Assembly (NCBI GenBank): GCA_043802125.1
Contig: JAZDLG010000020.1
Coordinates: forward strand, 1-34,057
DNA: 34,057 nt
Reading direction: 5' to 3'
Origin: Phelpsiimicrobium sp043802125
Lineage (GTDB): Bacteria > Omnitrophota > Gorgyraeia > Velamenicoccales > Velamenicoccaceae
Below the pieces are notes generated by a model, which ran no database searches, was not told where the DNA came from, and was given only the letters and a program-made list of their open reading frames with translations. Of the stretch, positions 1 to 8,058 are shown one piece after another. Numbering within the stretch: position 1 is the stretch's first letter; the number at the start of each line of letters is the position of its first letter. The position numbers and the translations under genes are program-made.

Positions 1-212
1 ACTACGGTGTTGCCGAAAAGAATAGTCGTCAGGCACCTCATGGGATTCTCAAGGAGCTTTAAGATAAGGGAAGTGCTTTTACCTGCCTGCGCTATCCTTC
101 TTAATTTTATGGAATCCAGGGAAAATAAGGCGGTCTCCGCGGCCGAAAAAAACGCCGAAAACGCCAGCAAGAGGGCCAGGAGCAGGAATTTAAGAAGCGG
201 TATATGAAGCAT
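1..212 (-). CDS. CNNM/HlyC-CorC family membrane protein (DUF21), N-terminal fragment
   Basis: Partial gene: it starts at an ATG at 212 and runs off the left edge after 70 codons. The translated start is hydrophobic (LLKFLLLALLLAFSAFFS) and continues with SAAETALFSL, then a basic KLRRIAQAG stretch and LLENPMRCLTTILFGN. The SAAETALFS element after the first membrane helix is characteristic of the CNNM/DUF21 transmembrane domain found in CorC/HlyC-type proteins, which are linked to Mg2+ or Co2+ efflux or homeostasis. The CBS and CorC C-terminal domains expected in this family would lie outside the window. The start codon is five bases after the stop of the YggT gene, with AGGTAGG just ahead of it, so the two are probably translationally coupled. 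The family call is fairly secure. The transported ion cannot be told from this fragment. Confidence 0.8.
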   Translation of the reverse strand, partial: MLHIPLLKFLLLALLLAFSAFFSAAETALFSLDSIKLRRIAQAGKSTSLILKLLENPMRCLTTILFGNTV

Positions 213-217
213 GGTGC

Positions 218-520
218 CTACCTGAGGCGAAAGCTTAGATCAAGAAGAGTCCTCACCAAAAACGCTTTAAGGAACATGACAGCGAGAATGGCGATGATCG
301 GCGATATATCCAATCCCCAGCGCATGGCCTTCGGCAGGAACCTTCTTACAGGAGCAAGTATCGGCTCTGTAACAGCCTGCACAAACTGGACAATGGGGTT
401 GTATGGATCCGGGTTGACCCAGCTCAGAAGGGCCCTGACAATGATCATCCAGTATAACACAGTCAGGACGACATCCATGACCTGCGCTAAAGCTGCCAAA
501 AGATTAGATACTATGAACAT
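218..520 (-). CDS. YggT family integral membrane protein
   Basis: Small protein of about 100 residues with two hydrophobic segments. It carries the YggT signature: RALLSWVNPDPYNPIVQFVQ, then TEPILAPVRRFLP and GLDISPIIAILAVMFLK. YggT proteins are inner-membrane proteins of poorly defined function; homologues are linked to osmotic or ion homeostasis and, in plastids, to thylakoid organisation. I chose the ATG at 520 because AAGGTG lies ten bases upstream and the protein then begins with the expected hydrophobic helix. An in-frame ATG at 556 would add 12 residues, but it sits beside a small perfect inverted repeat and has no clear ribosome-binding site. The gene lies just upstream of the CNNM-type gene, suggesting a two-gene membrane-protein unit. 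Confidence 0.85.
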   Translation of the reverse strand: MFIVSNLLAALAQVMDVVLTVLYWMIIVRALLSWVNPDPYNPIVQFVQAVTEPILAPVRRFLPKAMRWGLDISPIIAILAVMFLKAFLVRTLLDLSFRLR

Positions 521-540
521 TAAATTTGAGCACCTTAATG

Positions 541-555
541 TGCGCCATAGGCGCA
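541..555. repeat. Short perfect inverted repeat in the YggT leader
   Basis: Six-base arms (TGCGCC/GGCGCA) around a 3-base loop overlap the distal candidate ATG at 556 of the YggT gene. It could mask that start or simply end the GC-hairpin region. No function is demonstrated. Confidence 0.3.
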
Positions 556-566
556 TCCAGTGAAAT

Positions 567-585
567 CCCCGCGGTTTTTGCGGGG
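567..585 (-). terminator. GC-rich hairpin after the secreted-protein gene
   Basis: The inverted repeat CCCCGC/GCGGGG with an A/T-rich loop lies between the stop of the secreted-protein gene (600) and the YggT start. It lacks a following U-tract on the minus strand, so it is a weak intrinsic terminator or an mRNA 3'-end stabiliser. An almost identical hairpin with the same flanking GAAATC recurs at 10902-10920, so it may be a dispersed repeat family. Confidence 0.4.
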
Positions 586-599
586 AGAGCTAGAGCGCC

Positions 600-1109
600 T
601 TATATACTTGGCGCCGTCTCATTAACTGCCTGCGCGGGAATCGCCGCAGGCGCCTCCGGCGCTGCCGCTGTCTCCGGCGCTGCCGCTGTTTCGGACGCCG
701 CGCTCTCTTCCTGAACATCCTTCTCAACAACGATAAGGTCAGCGATGTTTGAACCTGCCTCTATCTTAAAATCAGCGGTTAAGTGGTTGCCCGCTCTTAT
801 CTCTCCTAAAGCGGCCACATTCTCAAAAAGAGTCTTGTCGCCCACCTTTAGAGTGGTCTGGACTTCTTCATATGTATCATAATCAAGATGTTTTAGCACG
901 ATCTGTTTGTTTGCCGCGTCAACAGAGACAACCTCTCCCCAAACCCACTCCGTAGGCTGTGCCTCAGCCGGCGCTGCGGATACCGCCGTTTCAGCCGGCG
1001 CTGTGGACGTCGTCTGTTGCTCGGCCTCCTGCGCTAAAAGACAAGACGCAAATACGAAAATTCCCGACAAGATAATACCCGATACCCACGCTTTTCTTAA
1101 AACTTTCAT
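600..1109 (-). CDS. Small secreted protein with Ala/Pro-rich tails and a DUF5666/OB-like core
   Basis: 169-residue protein with an N-terminal export signal (basic MKVLRKAW, then hydrophobic to about residue 26, possible cleavage near LLAQ). A low-complexity Ala/Thr/Pro/Glu linker follows, then a globular core of about 75 residues: WVWGEVVSVDAANKQIVLKH ... LKVGDKTLFENVAALGEIRAG ... LIVVEK. The VVSVDAANKQIVLK and VGDKT pattern resembles the small beta-barrel periplasmic domains of the DUF5666/CusF-like group, but I cannot assign a family firmly. The C-terminus is again Ala/Pro/Glu-rich and encodes two exact TAAAPE units. The start has a good AGGAGG nearby. It lies 27 bases after the MetE-like gene and is probably cotranscribed. 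Likely periplasmic or surface; function unknown. Confidence 0.75.
   Translation of the reverse strand: MKVLRKAWVSGIILSGIFVFASCLLAQEAEQQTTSTAPAETAVSAAPAEAQPTEWVWGEVVSVDAANKQIVLKHLDYDTYEEVQTTLKVGDKTLFENVAALGEIRAGNHLTADFKIEAGSNIADLIVVEKDVQEESAASETAAAPETAAAPEAPAAIPAQAVNETAPSI
654..689. repeat. 18-bp direct tandem repeat (2 copies)
   Basis: CTCCGGCGCTGCCGCTGT occurs twice back to back. It encodes the duplicated Ala/Pro/Glu hexapeptide in the C-terminal tail of the secreted protein and is consistent with slippage in a low-complexity region. Confidence 0.85.
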
Positions 1110-1136
1110 CCTATACCTCCTTGATTATAAACATGG

Positions 1137-2180
1137 TTAAAATTCTCCCTTAAGCCTTTCAGCTATTGACACGCACATACAAAAGGCTTTTTGCGTCAAC
1201 TCCTCTGATAAGGCGCTGCAGCCGCAGCTCGTAGTGATAAGAGCGCCGTTTTGCAATAATGCCACGCCCTTCGGGCGGTTTGTTAAAACATCAAAGAGGC
1301 GCTCCTGGAGAGCTTCCTGCAGGAGATCGTCGTTGTTAGGCACAATACCGATCGCCGGGATACTGCCTTTTTTTAAAAAAGCGATCAGGGCCTTTTCGTA
1401 TAAAAAAAGTTTGTCAAGAAAACCATACGCGTCAAAATTCAAGATATCTATATCCATGGCCATGGCCATTTCCCAATCCGTATTACCGCAGCAATGCAAC
1501 CCTACGTAGGCGCCGTTGTCGTGGATTACCTTAGTTAGTTGGTTAATCTTATTTATGATCACCTCTTTGGATAGGGAACACTGGCTCGTCCCCACGGCCA
1601 CGAGGTAAGGCTCATCAATAACAATGATCATCTTTGTCCTGGCGTGCGCTTTTATCTGTTTAATGAGCCATGACGCCTTCAGGGACAATATCAAAGGTAA
1701 GAGCTCGCTGAGTTCGGGGTTATAAATAATAGGGTTTTTCTTTTCATCCAAGAGGCTCAGGCCTAAACTAAAAGGGCCTATTATTTGAGCCTTCACCCAG
1801 CCCTGCCAGCTTAATGCCATCAGCCTCTGCGAAAAAAGATACAGGCTCTCAGCGGCTTTGCGGCTTATGGCGAAGTGGCCCACGTCAAGGGCCTGGCACT
1901 TATTAAAGCACTCCTCAAGTTCTCCCATATATCCGGGGCTTGCGGTATCCACCCAAATAGACCTTTGTTTCTCGTCTATATGGATGCCCGGCACCTGCTC
2001 GGAGAACTGGACGTACATATTTTCATAAAAAGAAGACTGGGGCAGCTGCGGCCAGAACGGAATATGATAGGAAAGATTGTCAAATACGAAGTTAAGAGCG
2101 GACTTGGGATCTTTAAAAGGAAGGCTTCCCACGCCCGTAGCTAAAAAATTGTTTTTTATATCAGACAAAAAACCGGTCAT
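1137..2180 (-). CDS. MetE/UROD-like (cobalamin-independent methionine-synthase-type) methyltransferase
   Basis: 347-residue soluble protein with the UROD/MetE-like barrel pattern. It has an N-terminal ATGVGSLPFKDPKSAL, a PFWPQLP...ENMYVQFSE stretch, IDEPYL near 190, GLHCCGNTDW near 227-236, NFDAYGF near 248-254 and a late Cys pair (SCGCSAL, about 318-324). The His-x-Cys pair (H229, C231) and the late Cys (C319 or C321) match the zinc ligands that activate the thiol substrate in MetE-type enzymes. It is about half the length of classical two-domain MetE, so it is a single-barrel core-MetE-like methyltransferase; the methyl donor and acceptor are not evident. It begins three bases after the LacI-type regulator stop, with AAAGG overlapping that stop, so the two are almost certainly cotranscribed. 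Confidence 0.75.
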   Translation of the reverse strand: MTGFLSDIKNNFLATGVGSLPFKDPKSALNFVFDNLSYHIPFWPQLPQSSFYENMYVQFSEQVPGIHIDEKQRSIWVDTASPGYMGELEECFNKCQALDVGHFAISRKAAESLYLFSQRLMALSWQGWVKAQIIGPFSLGLSLLDEKKNPIIYNPELSELLPLILSLKASWLIKQIKAHARTKMIIVIDEPYLVAVGTSQCSLSKEVIINKINQLTKVIHDNGAYVGLHCCGNTDWEMAMAMDIDILNFDAYGFLDKLFLYEKALIAFLKKGSIPAIGIVPNNDDLLQEALQERLFDVLTNRPKGVALLQNGALITTSCGCSALSEELTQKAFCMCVSIAERLKGEF

Positions 2181-2183
2181 CCT

Positions 2184-3200
2184 TTAGCCCTGCCTTGGCG
2201 GCCGCACGGAATCCCTGATGATCAGTTCCGGAGATAACACGATGCGGTTCACCGCGCGGTCCGGGTCCTGCATCTTTAAAAATAGCTCTTTGACCGCCGT
2301 CTGCGCCATTTCTTTCAAAGGCTGCCTTATGGTGGTCAACGACACCTGCCCGTAAAGGCAGACCGGGTCATCGTCAAAACCGATGACGGATATATCGTCA
2401 GGGACCTTAAGCCCGTTTTCCATTAACACCGTAACGACCTCACTGGCCATATCATCGCTGGATACAAATATGGCCGTAGGCTTCTGGTCTAATTCAAGGA
2501 TGCGCTCAGCAGCGACGCGCGCGGACTTGCGGGAATAATCTCCTTTTAAGATATAGTCATCTTTGACGGGAATTCCGGATTTTTCTAAAGAGCTGGTATA
2601 ACCCGATAGCCTCTCTTGCGCTGCCTGGGTTATGAGGTCTCCTGAGATAAAAGCTATTTTTTCATGCCCAAGATTAATAAGATACTCGGTCGCGGTCTTT
2701 GCACCCTTAAGATTATCCACAGAAACGCTGGACGCCTCCTCCATGTCCGTTGCCATATAATTCATAAGGACGACGGGCATACCTAATGCCAGCATTTCTT
2801 CAACGTGCTTTTTATTGTTGATGACGTCCGCAAAAACGACGCCTCCGATAGCCGAGGCATTTATGGACGTCTTGCCGTCAGTCAGATGCAGAAGAAAATC
2901 CACTTTTAACGCGTCGCAAGCTATACCCACGCTGCGAAATATTTCCATGGCGTAAAATGAATAAAATATGCCTTCGTAGCGGGGGATCTCAAGGCCTATG
3001 GTATTATTGGAGCCGCTTGCTAACCTTTGAGCGGCAAGGTTTGGTTTAAAATTAAACTTCTTTATGGCGTCTTCCACGCTTTTGCGGTTCGCCTCTTTGA
3101 CCGTGGGAAACTTATTGATCACGCGCGAAACAGTAGTAATGGACACGCCCGCGGCAAGTGCTATATCTTCAATGCTTATTACTTTTTTATTTTTTTTCAT
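2184..3200 (-). CDS. LacI-family transcriptional regulator
   Basis: 338-residue regulator. The N-terminal LacI-type helix-turn-helix (ISIEDIALAAGVSITTVSRVINK, about 9-31) is followed by the hinge helix with PNLAAQRLASG. A periplasmic-binding-protein-like effector domain follows, with typical landmarks: NTIGLEIP, GHEKIAFISGD near 190, TAIFVSSDDMA near 260, VPDDISVIGFDD near 287 and LTTIRQPL near 305. Proteins of this family bind small dyad operators and usually respond to sugars. The sugar locus to its right is a plausible target, but the immediate cotranscribed partner is the MetE-like gene, so the effector is uncertain. The start at 3200 has AGGA upstream. A terminator-like hairpin (3231-3255) separates it from the coiled-coil gene. 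Confidence 0.92.
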   Translation of the reverse strand: MKKNKKVISIEDIALAAGVSITTVSRVINKFPTVKEANRKSVEDAIKKFNFKPNLAAQRLASGSNNTIGLEIPRYEGIFYSFYAMEIFRSVGIACDALKVDFLLHLTDGKTSINASAIGGVVFADVINNKKHVEEMLALGMPVVLMNYMATDMEEASSVSVDNLKGAKTATEYLINLGHEKIAFISGDLITQAAQERLSGYTSSLEKSGIPVKDDYILKGDYSRKSARVAAERILELDQKPTAIFVSSDDMASEVVTVLMENGLKVPDDISVIGFDDDPVCLYGQVSLTTIRQPLKEMAQTAVKELFLKMQDPDRAVNRIVLSPELIIRDSVRPPRQG

Positions 3201-3230
3201 ATTGTATCCTGCGAAGGCGGGATAAATTAA

Positions 3231-3255
3231 AGCCCGCAGGCTTGCCCCGCAGGCT
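3231..3255 (-). terminator. Terminator-like hairpin between the coiled-coil and LacI genes
   Basis: A ten-base-pair stem (two G-U wobbles) with a five-base loop is followed on the minus strand by TTTAATTT. It would end transcription from the coiled-coil gene before the LacI-type regulator. The flanking plus-strand sequence is also T-rich (CTTTTCTTG). Confidence 0.5.
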
Positions 3256-3287
3256 CTTTTCTTGTTATTGAACGGATGGGAACCGAC

Positions 3288-3325
3288 GCCTGCCTGCAGG
3301 CAGGCCTGCCTGCCGGCAGGCAGGC
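3288..3325. repeat. Two overlapping perfect GC-rich palindromes
   Basis: An 18-bp perfect palindrome (3288-3305, built on GCCTGCCTGCAGGCAGGC) overlaps by two bases a 22-bp perfect palindrome (3304-3325, same arms around CCGG). They lie just after the stop of the coiled-coil gene. The left half recurs at 21481 inside the GH94 coding region, so this is a mobile or dispersed palindromic repeat rather than a unique terminator. Confidence 0.75.
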
Positions 3326-3332
3326 GCTTTGT

Positions 3333-4547
3333 CTAACTGACCATATCCCCTATTTTAATCTTGGAACCTGCAGTCACGCTCTTGATATCCGCCGCGGAAA
3401 TCTCTTTTCTCGTCTGGATGATCTCAACTGACGCGACCTTCTGGTTATTGCGGAAAATAGTAAGCGTCTGGCCGACCCTGACGCCGTCGTCCTCGCCCAT
3501 ATCCACAATGACGAAATTATTTTCTTCGTTGATAGCCAAGACCTGGCCGGCGCTCGGCGCCTTCCTCTTCGAAGAAGCCTGCTCAGAGGCTTTGACTACG
3601 ATAGGCTGTAATGACACAACGCGGCTGTCTTTGGTATTGGCCTGTTTGGCCTCGGAACGCGCCGCCTTAATATCATCCTTCACCGCAATGATCTGGTCCA
3701 CACGCTCCTGCAAGATCTGGTCTAATTCGGCAAGGCGCTTGGAAAGGATCTCGCGTTCCTGCTGAAGGTCCACGAGCTTGCCCTCCAGGGACACCTTCTT
3801 ATCGCCCATGGCCATGAGACGCGTCTTTAATTCAAAATTCTCCTGCCTTAAATTCTCAACCTGATCGCCGATAGCCCTTTTATCCCTCTTCTCCCGGACT
3901 AAGTCTTCCGATAAAGTCTCAGCTAACTTCTCATTGTAGATGATCCGGCGCTCCAGGTCACCCCTGGCATCGGTAACGGTCTTGAGCTGTAGGTCCAGCT
4001 TACGCCCTTCTTCCATGGCGGTTGAGGTCTTCAACTGCAGGTCAGAGAGCTGCTTTGTCAGATTGCTGACCTGTATTTCAAGCGAGGCTTTATCTCTGAG
4101 GACATTCGCCCAATACGCGTCGTCTTTAGATATGCCGTCAGCGGAAATAGGAGCCGTTGCCGACGTGCCCGAGCCCGACTGTTTAAGCTTGACCACTTCT
4201 TCTTCCAATTGTTTCTTTTGAGACGCCATGTCCTGGACCTTCTCTACCAAACTCGCGCGTTCTTTTGTCACGAGCTCAAATTTACCCTGCAGGCCGTCTT
4301 TATCTTTTTTAAGGGAATCAAATTTTGTGCGCAGGTCGCCAAATTCAACATCCAGCTTCTTTTTGCTTTCCAATAAAGTGGCTAATTGACGGTTGAGGCC
4401 CTGTTTTTCCTGAGCGAACGCTTGTTCTGTGGCGGTGAGTTGATTGCGAAGAGCTTTACTGACGGAATTCAATTGGAAGGCAATGACCAAAGAGATAGCA
4501 CACACGGCGGCTAAGCCGACGAGCAGAATTTTTATTTTATTGTTCAT
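3333..4547 (-). CDS. Membrane-anchored long coiled-coil protein with a C-terminal SH3-like barrel
   Basis: About 404 residues from the ATG at 4547, chosen because GGGAGGTG lies immediately upstream; an upstream in-frame ATG at 4580 has no such site. The N-terminus is a short cytoplasmic stretch and one membrane helix (ILLVGLAAVCAISLVIAF). About 280 residues of heptad-rich coiled coil follow (many KKLDVEF, QLSDLQLK, LEGKLVDLQQERE segments). A C-terminal domain of about 70 residues (GQVLAINEENNFVIVDMGEDDGVRVGQTLTIFR...IKIGDMV) has the pattern of small beta-barrels seen at the ends of envelope or flagellar-type proteins. Probably an envelope-spanning or scaffold protein; no enzymatic motif is visible. 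It appears to have its own promoter and lies in a gap after the sugar operon. Confidence 0.75.
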   Translation of the reverse strand: MNNKIKILLVGLAAVCAISLVIAFQLNSVSKALRNQLTATEQAFAQEKQGLNRQLATLLESKKKLDVEFGDLRTKFDSLKKDKDGLQGKFELVTKERASLVEKVQDMASQKKQLEEEVVKLKQSGSGTSATAPISADGISKDDAYWANVLRDKASLEIQVSNLTKQLSDLQLKTSTAMEEGRKLDLQLKTVTDARGDLERRIIYNEKLAETLSEDLVREKRDKRAIGDQVENLRQENFELKTRLMAMGDKKVSLEGKLVDLQQEREILSKRLAELDQILQERVDQIIAVKDDIKAARSEAKQANTKDSRVVSLQPIVVKASEQASSKRKAPSAGQVLAINEENNFVIVDMGEDDGVRVGQTLTIFRNNQKVASVEIIQTRKEISAADIKSVTAGSKIKIGDMVS

Positions 4548-4570
4548 TACACCTCCCTTTATTAAATGTA

Positions 4571-4599
4571 GATATATCATAATATAAGGAGTAACGCAA
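4571..4599 (-). promoter_or_regulatory. Candidate sigma70 promoter of the coiled-coil gene
   Basis: On the minus strand, TTGCGT (4599-4594) and TATATC (4576-4571) are separated by 17 bases, about 25 bases before the ATG. Both boxes are imperfect, so support is moderate. Confidence 0.35.
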
Positions 4600-4654
4600 G
4601 AAAAATTTATCTCTTTTTTTCATTTTACTTATTCTCTGCCAGCAAGTTAGGGAG

Positions 4655-4703
4655 AGACCCTTCCCTTATAAGGAATTGGGAAGGTCTAACACTTTCTGTG
4701 TTA
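4655..4703 (-). terminator. Two hairpins at the end of the sugar operon
   Basis: A perfect 6-bp inverted repeat (TAACAC/GTGTTA, 4687-4703) overlaps the stop codon of the ROK gene. A second hairpin follows (AGACC(C)TTCCC/GGGAAGGTCT, 4655-4687, one bulge). Neither has a classic U-tract, but their place at the end of an 11-gene run makes a termination or RNA-stabilising role reasonable. Confidence 0.45.
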
Positions 4704-5900
4704 ATCGTTGAGCTCGGCAAAGGTATGGCGGGTGATAAGACTGGCCGCGCCTAAAGCTGCGGCCGCTTCTCCTAATCTTGAAGGGACGATCTTGACGGCA
4801 TGGGCTGTTTCCTGAAAACACCACTCACCGACAGCGGCCTTTACCTCTTCTATCAAATGTATACCTGCCTGCTCTATGCCGCCGCCGATAATAACCATTT
4901 CGGGGTTCAAAAGGTTGACCAGATAGGCTACGCGGATCCCTAAGCGCCTGCCCGCTTCCCTGACGACGTCCACAGCAGGAGAACCGCCCTTCTTGGCAGA
5001 CTCAAATATCGCCGACAAAGTAATTTCTCCGGCAGCCGCGGAAACATCAGCGCCTTTTTTATTCCACTTCATAGCCTTTAGATAATCCTGTTTGATGCCG
5101 AGGTCAGCCTCCCATCTCTCCAAGAAATAAGGCGTCTCTCTTTTATCGCTGTGGATAGCGACCTCGCCGGCGCAGCCTGATGCCCCACGGTATATCTCAT
5201 TGTTGAGCATTATGCCGCAGCCCACCCCGGAGAACATATACACGAGGTCTTTGACGTCGGACTCAAGCGCCAGCCACTGCTCGCCGAAACACGCAAGAGT
5301 AGCGTCATTCTCTATCATGACGGGAAAACGAAATTCGCGTTCCAGGATGTCCTTTAATGGGACGGTCACGTCAACGTAGTGGTAGCTGTCTCCCACCCTT
5401 TCCGGCCAGCGGACTTTTTCCTTATGCGAATCAACGACGCCGCCCATGGCGATGCCTATACCTTTTATCTTAGGATGGATGCCTTTTGCTTTATCTAAAA
5501 TTTCCGTGATGATCTCAATGACCGTATCAACGGCCTCTTTAGCGGTATGGCTTAACTTTTCTTTCTTGACCTCCAGCACGATCTTGCCGCTTAGGTCTGT
5601 AACAACACCCATGGTGCTCAATAAATTGACGCCGATGCCTACGGAATAGCCTGCTGATGTGTTCAGGTCCAAAAGCAAAGGCCTGCGCCCGCCTTTTGAT
5701 ATATCAAACTCTTTTTCAAAAACTATCTTATGGCGCAGGAATTCGTCCACGTAATTAGATACGGTGACGACGTTTAAGCCGATGAGCCCCGAGATATCGG
5801 TCTTGCTTATAGGGCCGCGGCGCCGTATAGCGTCAAGTATGAATAAGTTCTTGCGCGCGCGCTCCGATAAGTTTTCGCCTTTAAAATATGGTTCTTTCAT
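4701..5900 (-). CDS. ROK-family transcriptional regulator, degenerate kinase core
   Basis: 399 residues. An N-terminal winged helix-turn-helix (RKNLFILDAIRRRGPISKTDISGLIGLNVVTVSNYVDEF, about 17-54) and a KGGRRPLLLDLN hinge match the XylR/NagC-type ROK repressors. A ROK domain follows with GIGIAMGGVVD (about 147-157) and IENDATLACFGEQ (about 197-207, including the conserved Asp). Two usual features are altered. The first phosphate-binding stretch reads VGIGVNLLSTMGVVTDL instead of a DxGxT motif, and the His plus CxCGxxGCxE zinc segment is absent after GEVAIHSD (about 246-252). It therefore probably acts as a sugar-sensing regulator and not as a kinase. The ATG overlaps the GH116 stop by four bases (ATGA), so it is cotranslated with the operon and may autoregulate it. 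Confidence 0.85.
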   Translation of the reverse strand: MKEPYFKGENLSERARKNLFILDAIRRRGPISKTDISGLIGLNVVTVSNYVDEFLRHKIVFEKEFDISKGGRRPLLLDLNTSAGYSVGIGVNLLSTMGVVTDLSGKIVLEVKKEKLSHTAKEAVDTVIEIITEILDKAKGIHPKIKGIGIAMGGVVDSHKEKVRWPERVGDSYHYVDVTVPLKDILEREFRFPVMIENDATLACFGEQWLALESDVKDLVYMFSGVGCGIMLNNEIYRGASGCAGEVAIHSDKRETPYFLERWEADLGIKQDYLKAMKWNKKGADVSAAAGEITLSAIFESAKKGGSPAVDVVREAGRRLGIRVAYLVNLLNPEMVIIGGGIEQAGIHLIEEVKAAVGEWCFQETAHAVKIVPSRLGEAAAALGAASLITRHTFAELND

Positions 5901-8056
5901 TTTTTAAACGTCTCCAAAAAACTTGCGGCGTTCTTGTCTTTTTTGGCAAGCGCGAAAAGAAGCGACCAGATGACCATGTTCCTCATATAGTGGTCGCCGA
6001 AGAGATAACTGCCGTCGGTGGAAGAATACATGTCGGGCTGGTTCCATGGGTTCCTAACGTTTAATGCCGCGTTGTCCCACGCTTTCTTGGCAAGTTCTAA
6101 GCCCTGTTTCTGGAAGCCTTCATAAATAGCAAGGCTCGCCAGGCAATACGTAACACCAAACCATATATTTTCAGAATGCCGGTTCGTCTTGTCTTTTTCG
6201 CCGCTCTCTGACACAGCGTTGACAGCTCCAAAGGCAGAGGCCGAGGCGTTTAACTCAAATATCGTGCTCAGGGCTTTTTGCACCTTGTCCTGAGAAACAA
6301 TGTAACCTAATCCCAAAAGATGCGCTATCCACTGCCCGGCAAGTTGAGATGCCATGCAAGAAATACTTACTTTCTGAGACTTAACATGGTGCAATAACTG
6401 CTGTTCTGATAAACCTTCCTTGGCATTATTATACGCTATAAAATACTTTTTACGCCATAGTTTTTTCTCAAAACTAACCCTGCCTTTTTTAAACCACAAA
6501 GAGGCTTCTTTAGCCATTTCTTCGTCATGCATCAGCGTCGCGATACGCTCAAGGGCAAGGAGAGCGGCCAAAAAAATTCCCGAAGTATAAGCGCTCGCGC
6601 CGTAAAAACTCCAGAGGTCAAAAGTCTGGTCAGGGCCCTCATTATCAGGCAGATGATCTTTGTTCTTATCCGTAGCGGCCAGCCAATAAAAGGCCTTTTT
6701 GACAAAAGGATATGTCTTTTTCAAGAAATTCTCGTCTTTGGCCATGAGAAAATCCCTGTAGACGAGCAGAATGAATTTAGAATTAATATCCTTCCAGAAA
6801 AAACCGTTGGTGCTGTTGGACGGAAGGTCGCTTCTCTTGGAACCTAAGTCATGCGGGATATAACCCTGAGGCCTTTGCGCCTCGGCGAATTCAAGCATCT
6901 CCTTTAGTTCAAGCTGCGGAAAAAAAAGCGCGAGAGGCAAAGAGCCGTAGAAACGGACATCCATGGTCCCCAGGAGCGGACAGGCCTCCGGAGATTCAAA
7001 AAGGCCGAACCTGCCTCTCTTGGACCACAGGCTGCCTGATACTATAGGATAAAGATTGTTGGCCAGCGCGTCTTTAAGCCATGGGTCAATGTTCAAGGCA
7101 TTGAGTTCTTTTGTCCACGCCTTAGTATCTTCAAGAAGTTCATCATAATGCTCTACGGCATACTGGGCTACCTCCGGGACGTTCCTGAACCACGCCTCGT
7201 AGCTGTGGCCTTCGCCAAAACCCGGAAAAAACCACGATAAGACGAATGTTATGGTCACCGAAGATTTAGGTTTTAGCAGGTGTTTAGCGGCTATTGCCCC
7301 GCCAAGCTGAAAGCTTTCCGCGGCCACGCATTTTTCAGTATTGACGTTCGGCAAAGAACCGTCTGAGCCAAAAGCCCCGCACGCCTCTGCCAGCGTCAGG
7401 CTCGTCTTGTCAAATACAAAATGGCGCGCCTGCATATTCCACTCGCCAAAATAGCTGCATTCTAATTTTTTATTCTTAAGAAGGCTCAAGCCCATCTCGC
7501 CTGCGCCAGGATCATGGCTTTGAGTCTTCTTATTATAAAAGTACAGGTTAAGGGCCTTATCAATATCAGCTACCTGATTGAAACGGCCGACGGCCCAATC
7601 GCCGATGATGTTGCGGCCGATGCCCATCAAAGAGACGCTCATCGGGCGCGATAGGATATTGGTCAACTTGAACTTAAAGAACGCAAACGGCATGCCGGAT
7701 CTTTTCTCATCGTGCTTTACAAACGGCGAAAACGCCTCAAGGCTCACCCCTATCGGGAGATCGCGGTCCTGGTACTCTAAGTGCGCAAAAGGAAAAGAAC
7801 CGTTGAACTTGATAGATTCAATATTAGGGCAATCCGGAACAGGCTGAGTGGATAAAAGCTTTGAAAACTTTTTATTTTTGTCTTTTACCCAGAGAACAAA
7901 GTTGAATCCCGGAACAGAGTTAAGGGGCTTGTGGATGTTATTTAAAAAAGTGAAATTATCAAAAACACCGCTCGGCATGATCTCAAGTTTGCCGGCGCCT
8001 ATACCACCTAACGGGACTCCTGATCGGACATTCTGGTCAGACGTATAAATAGGCAT
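5897..8056 (-). CDS. GH116-type glycoside hydrolase (beta-glucosidase/glucosylceramidase-like), cytoplasmic
   Basis: 719 residues without a signal peptide. The N-terminal beta-sandwich carries VPLGGIGAGKLEIMPSGVFDNFTFLNN (about 14-40) and a later FPFAHLEYQDRDLPIGVSLEAFSPFVKHD...SGMPFAFFKFKLTN, the usual start of GH116 proteins. The C-terminal (alpha/alpha)6 barrel contains FESPEACPLLGTMDVRFYGSLPLALFFPQ around 350-380, whose Glu is the likely nucleophile. It also contains GPDQTFDLWSFYGASAYTSGIFLAAL around 472-494, whose Asp is the likely acid/base. In GH116 these enzymes cleave terminal beta-linked glucose or xylose. It starts two bases after the TPR gene stop and overlaps the ROK regulator. 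In context it would hydrolyse imported beta-oligosaccharides, in parallel with GH94. Confidence 0.85.
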   Translation of the reverse strand: MPIYTSDQNVRSGVPLGGIGAGKLEIMPSGVFDNFTFLNNIHKPLNSVPGFNFVLWVKDKNKKFSKLLSTQPVPDCPNIESIKFNGSFPFAHLEYQDRDLPIGVSLEAFSPFVKHDEKRSGMPFAFFKFKLTNILSRPMSVSLMGIGRNIIGDWAVGRFNQVADIDKALNLYFYNKKTQSHDPGAGEMGLSLLKNKKLECSYFGEWNMQARHFVFDKTSLTLAEACGAFGSDGSLPNVNTEKCVAAESFQLGGAIAAKHLLKPKSSVTITFVLSWFFPGFGEGHSYEAWFRNVPEVAQYAVEHYDELLEDTKAWTKELNALNIDPWLKDALANNLYPIVSGSLWSKRGRFGLFESPEACPLLGTMDVRFYGSLPLALFFPQLELKEMLEFAEAQRPQGYIPHDLGSKRSDLPSNSTNGFFWKDINSKFILLVYRDFLMAKDENFLKKTYPFVKKAFYWLAATDKNKDHLPDNEGPDQTFDLWSFYGASAYTSGIFLAALLALERIATLMHDEEMAKEASLWFKKGRVSFEKKLWRKKYFIAYNNAKEGLSEQQLLHHVKSQKVSISCMASQLAGQWIAHLLGLGYIVSQDKVQKALSTIFELNASASAFGAVNAVSESGEKDKTNRHSENIWFGVTYCLASLAIYEGFQKQGLELAKKAWDNAALNVRNPWNQPDMYSSTDGSYLFGDHYMRNMVIWSLLFALAKKDKNAASFLETFKK

Positions 8057-8058
8057 GG

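Noticed and set aside
3288..3325. Palindromes as insertion-sequence ends
   Set aside because: No transposase gene or target duplication is visible, and the arms recur elsewhere as short elements; a dispersed palindrome fits better.
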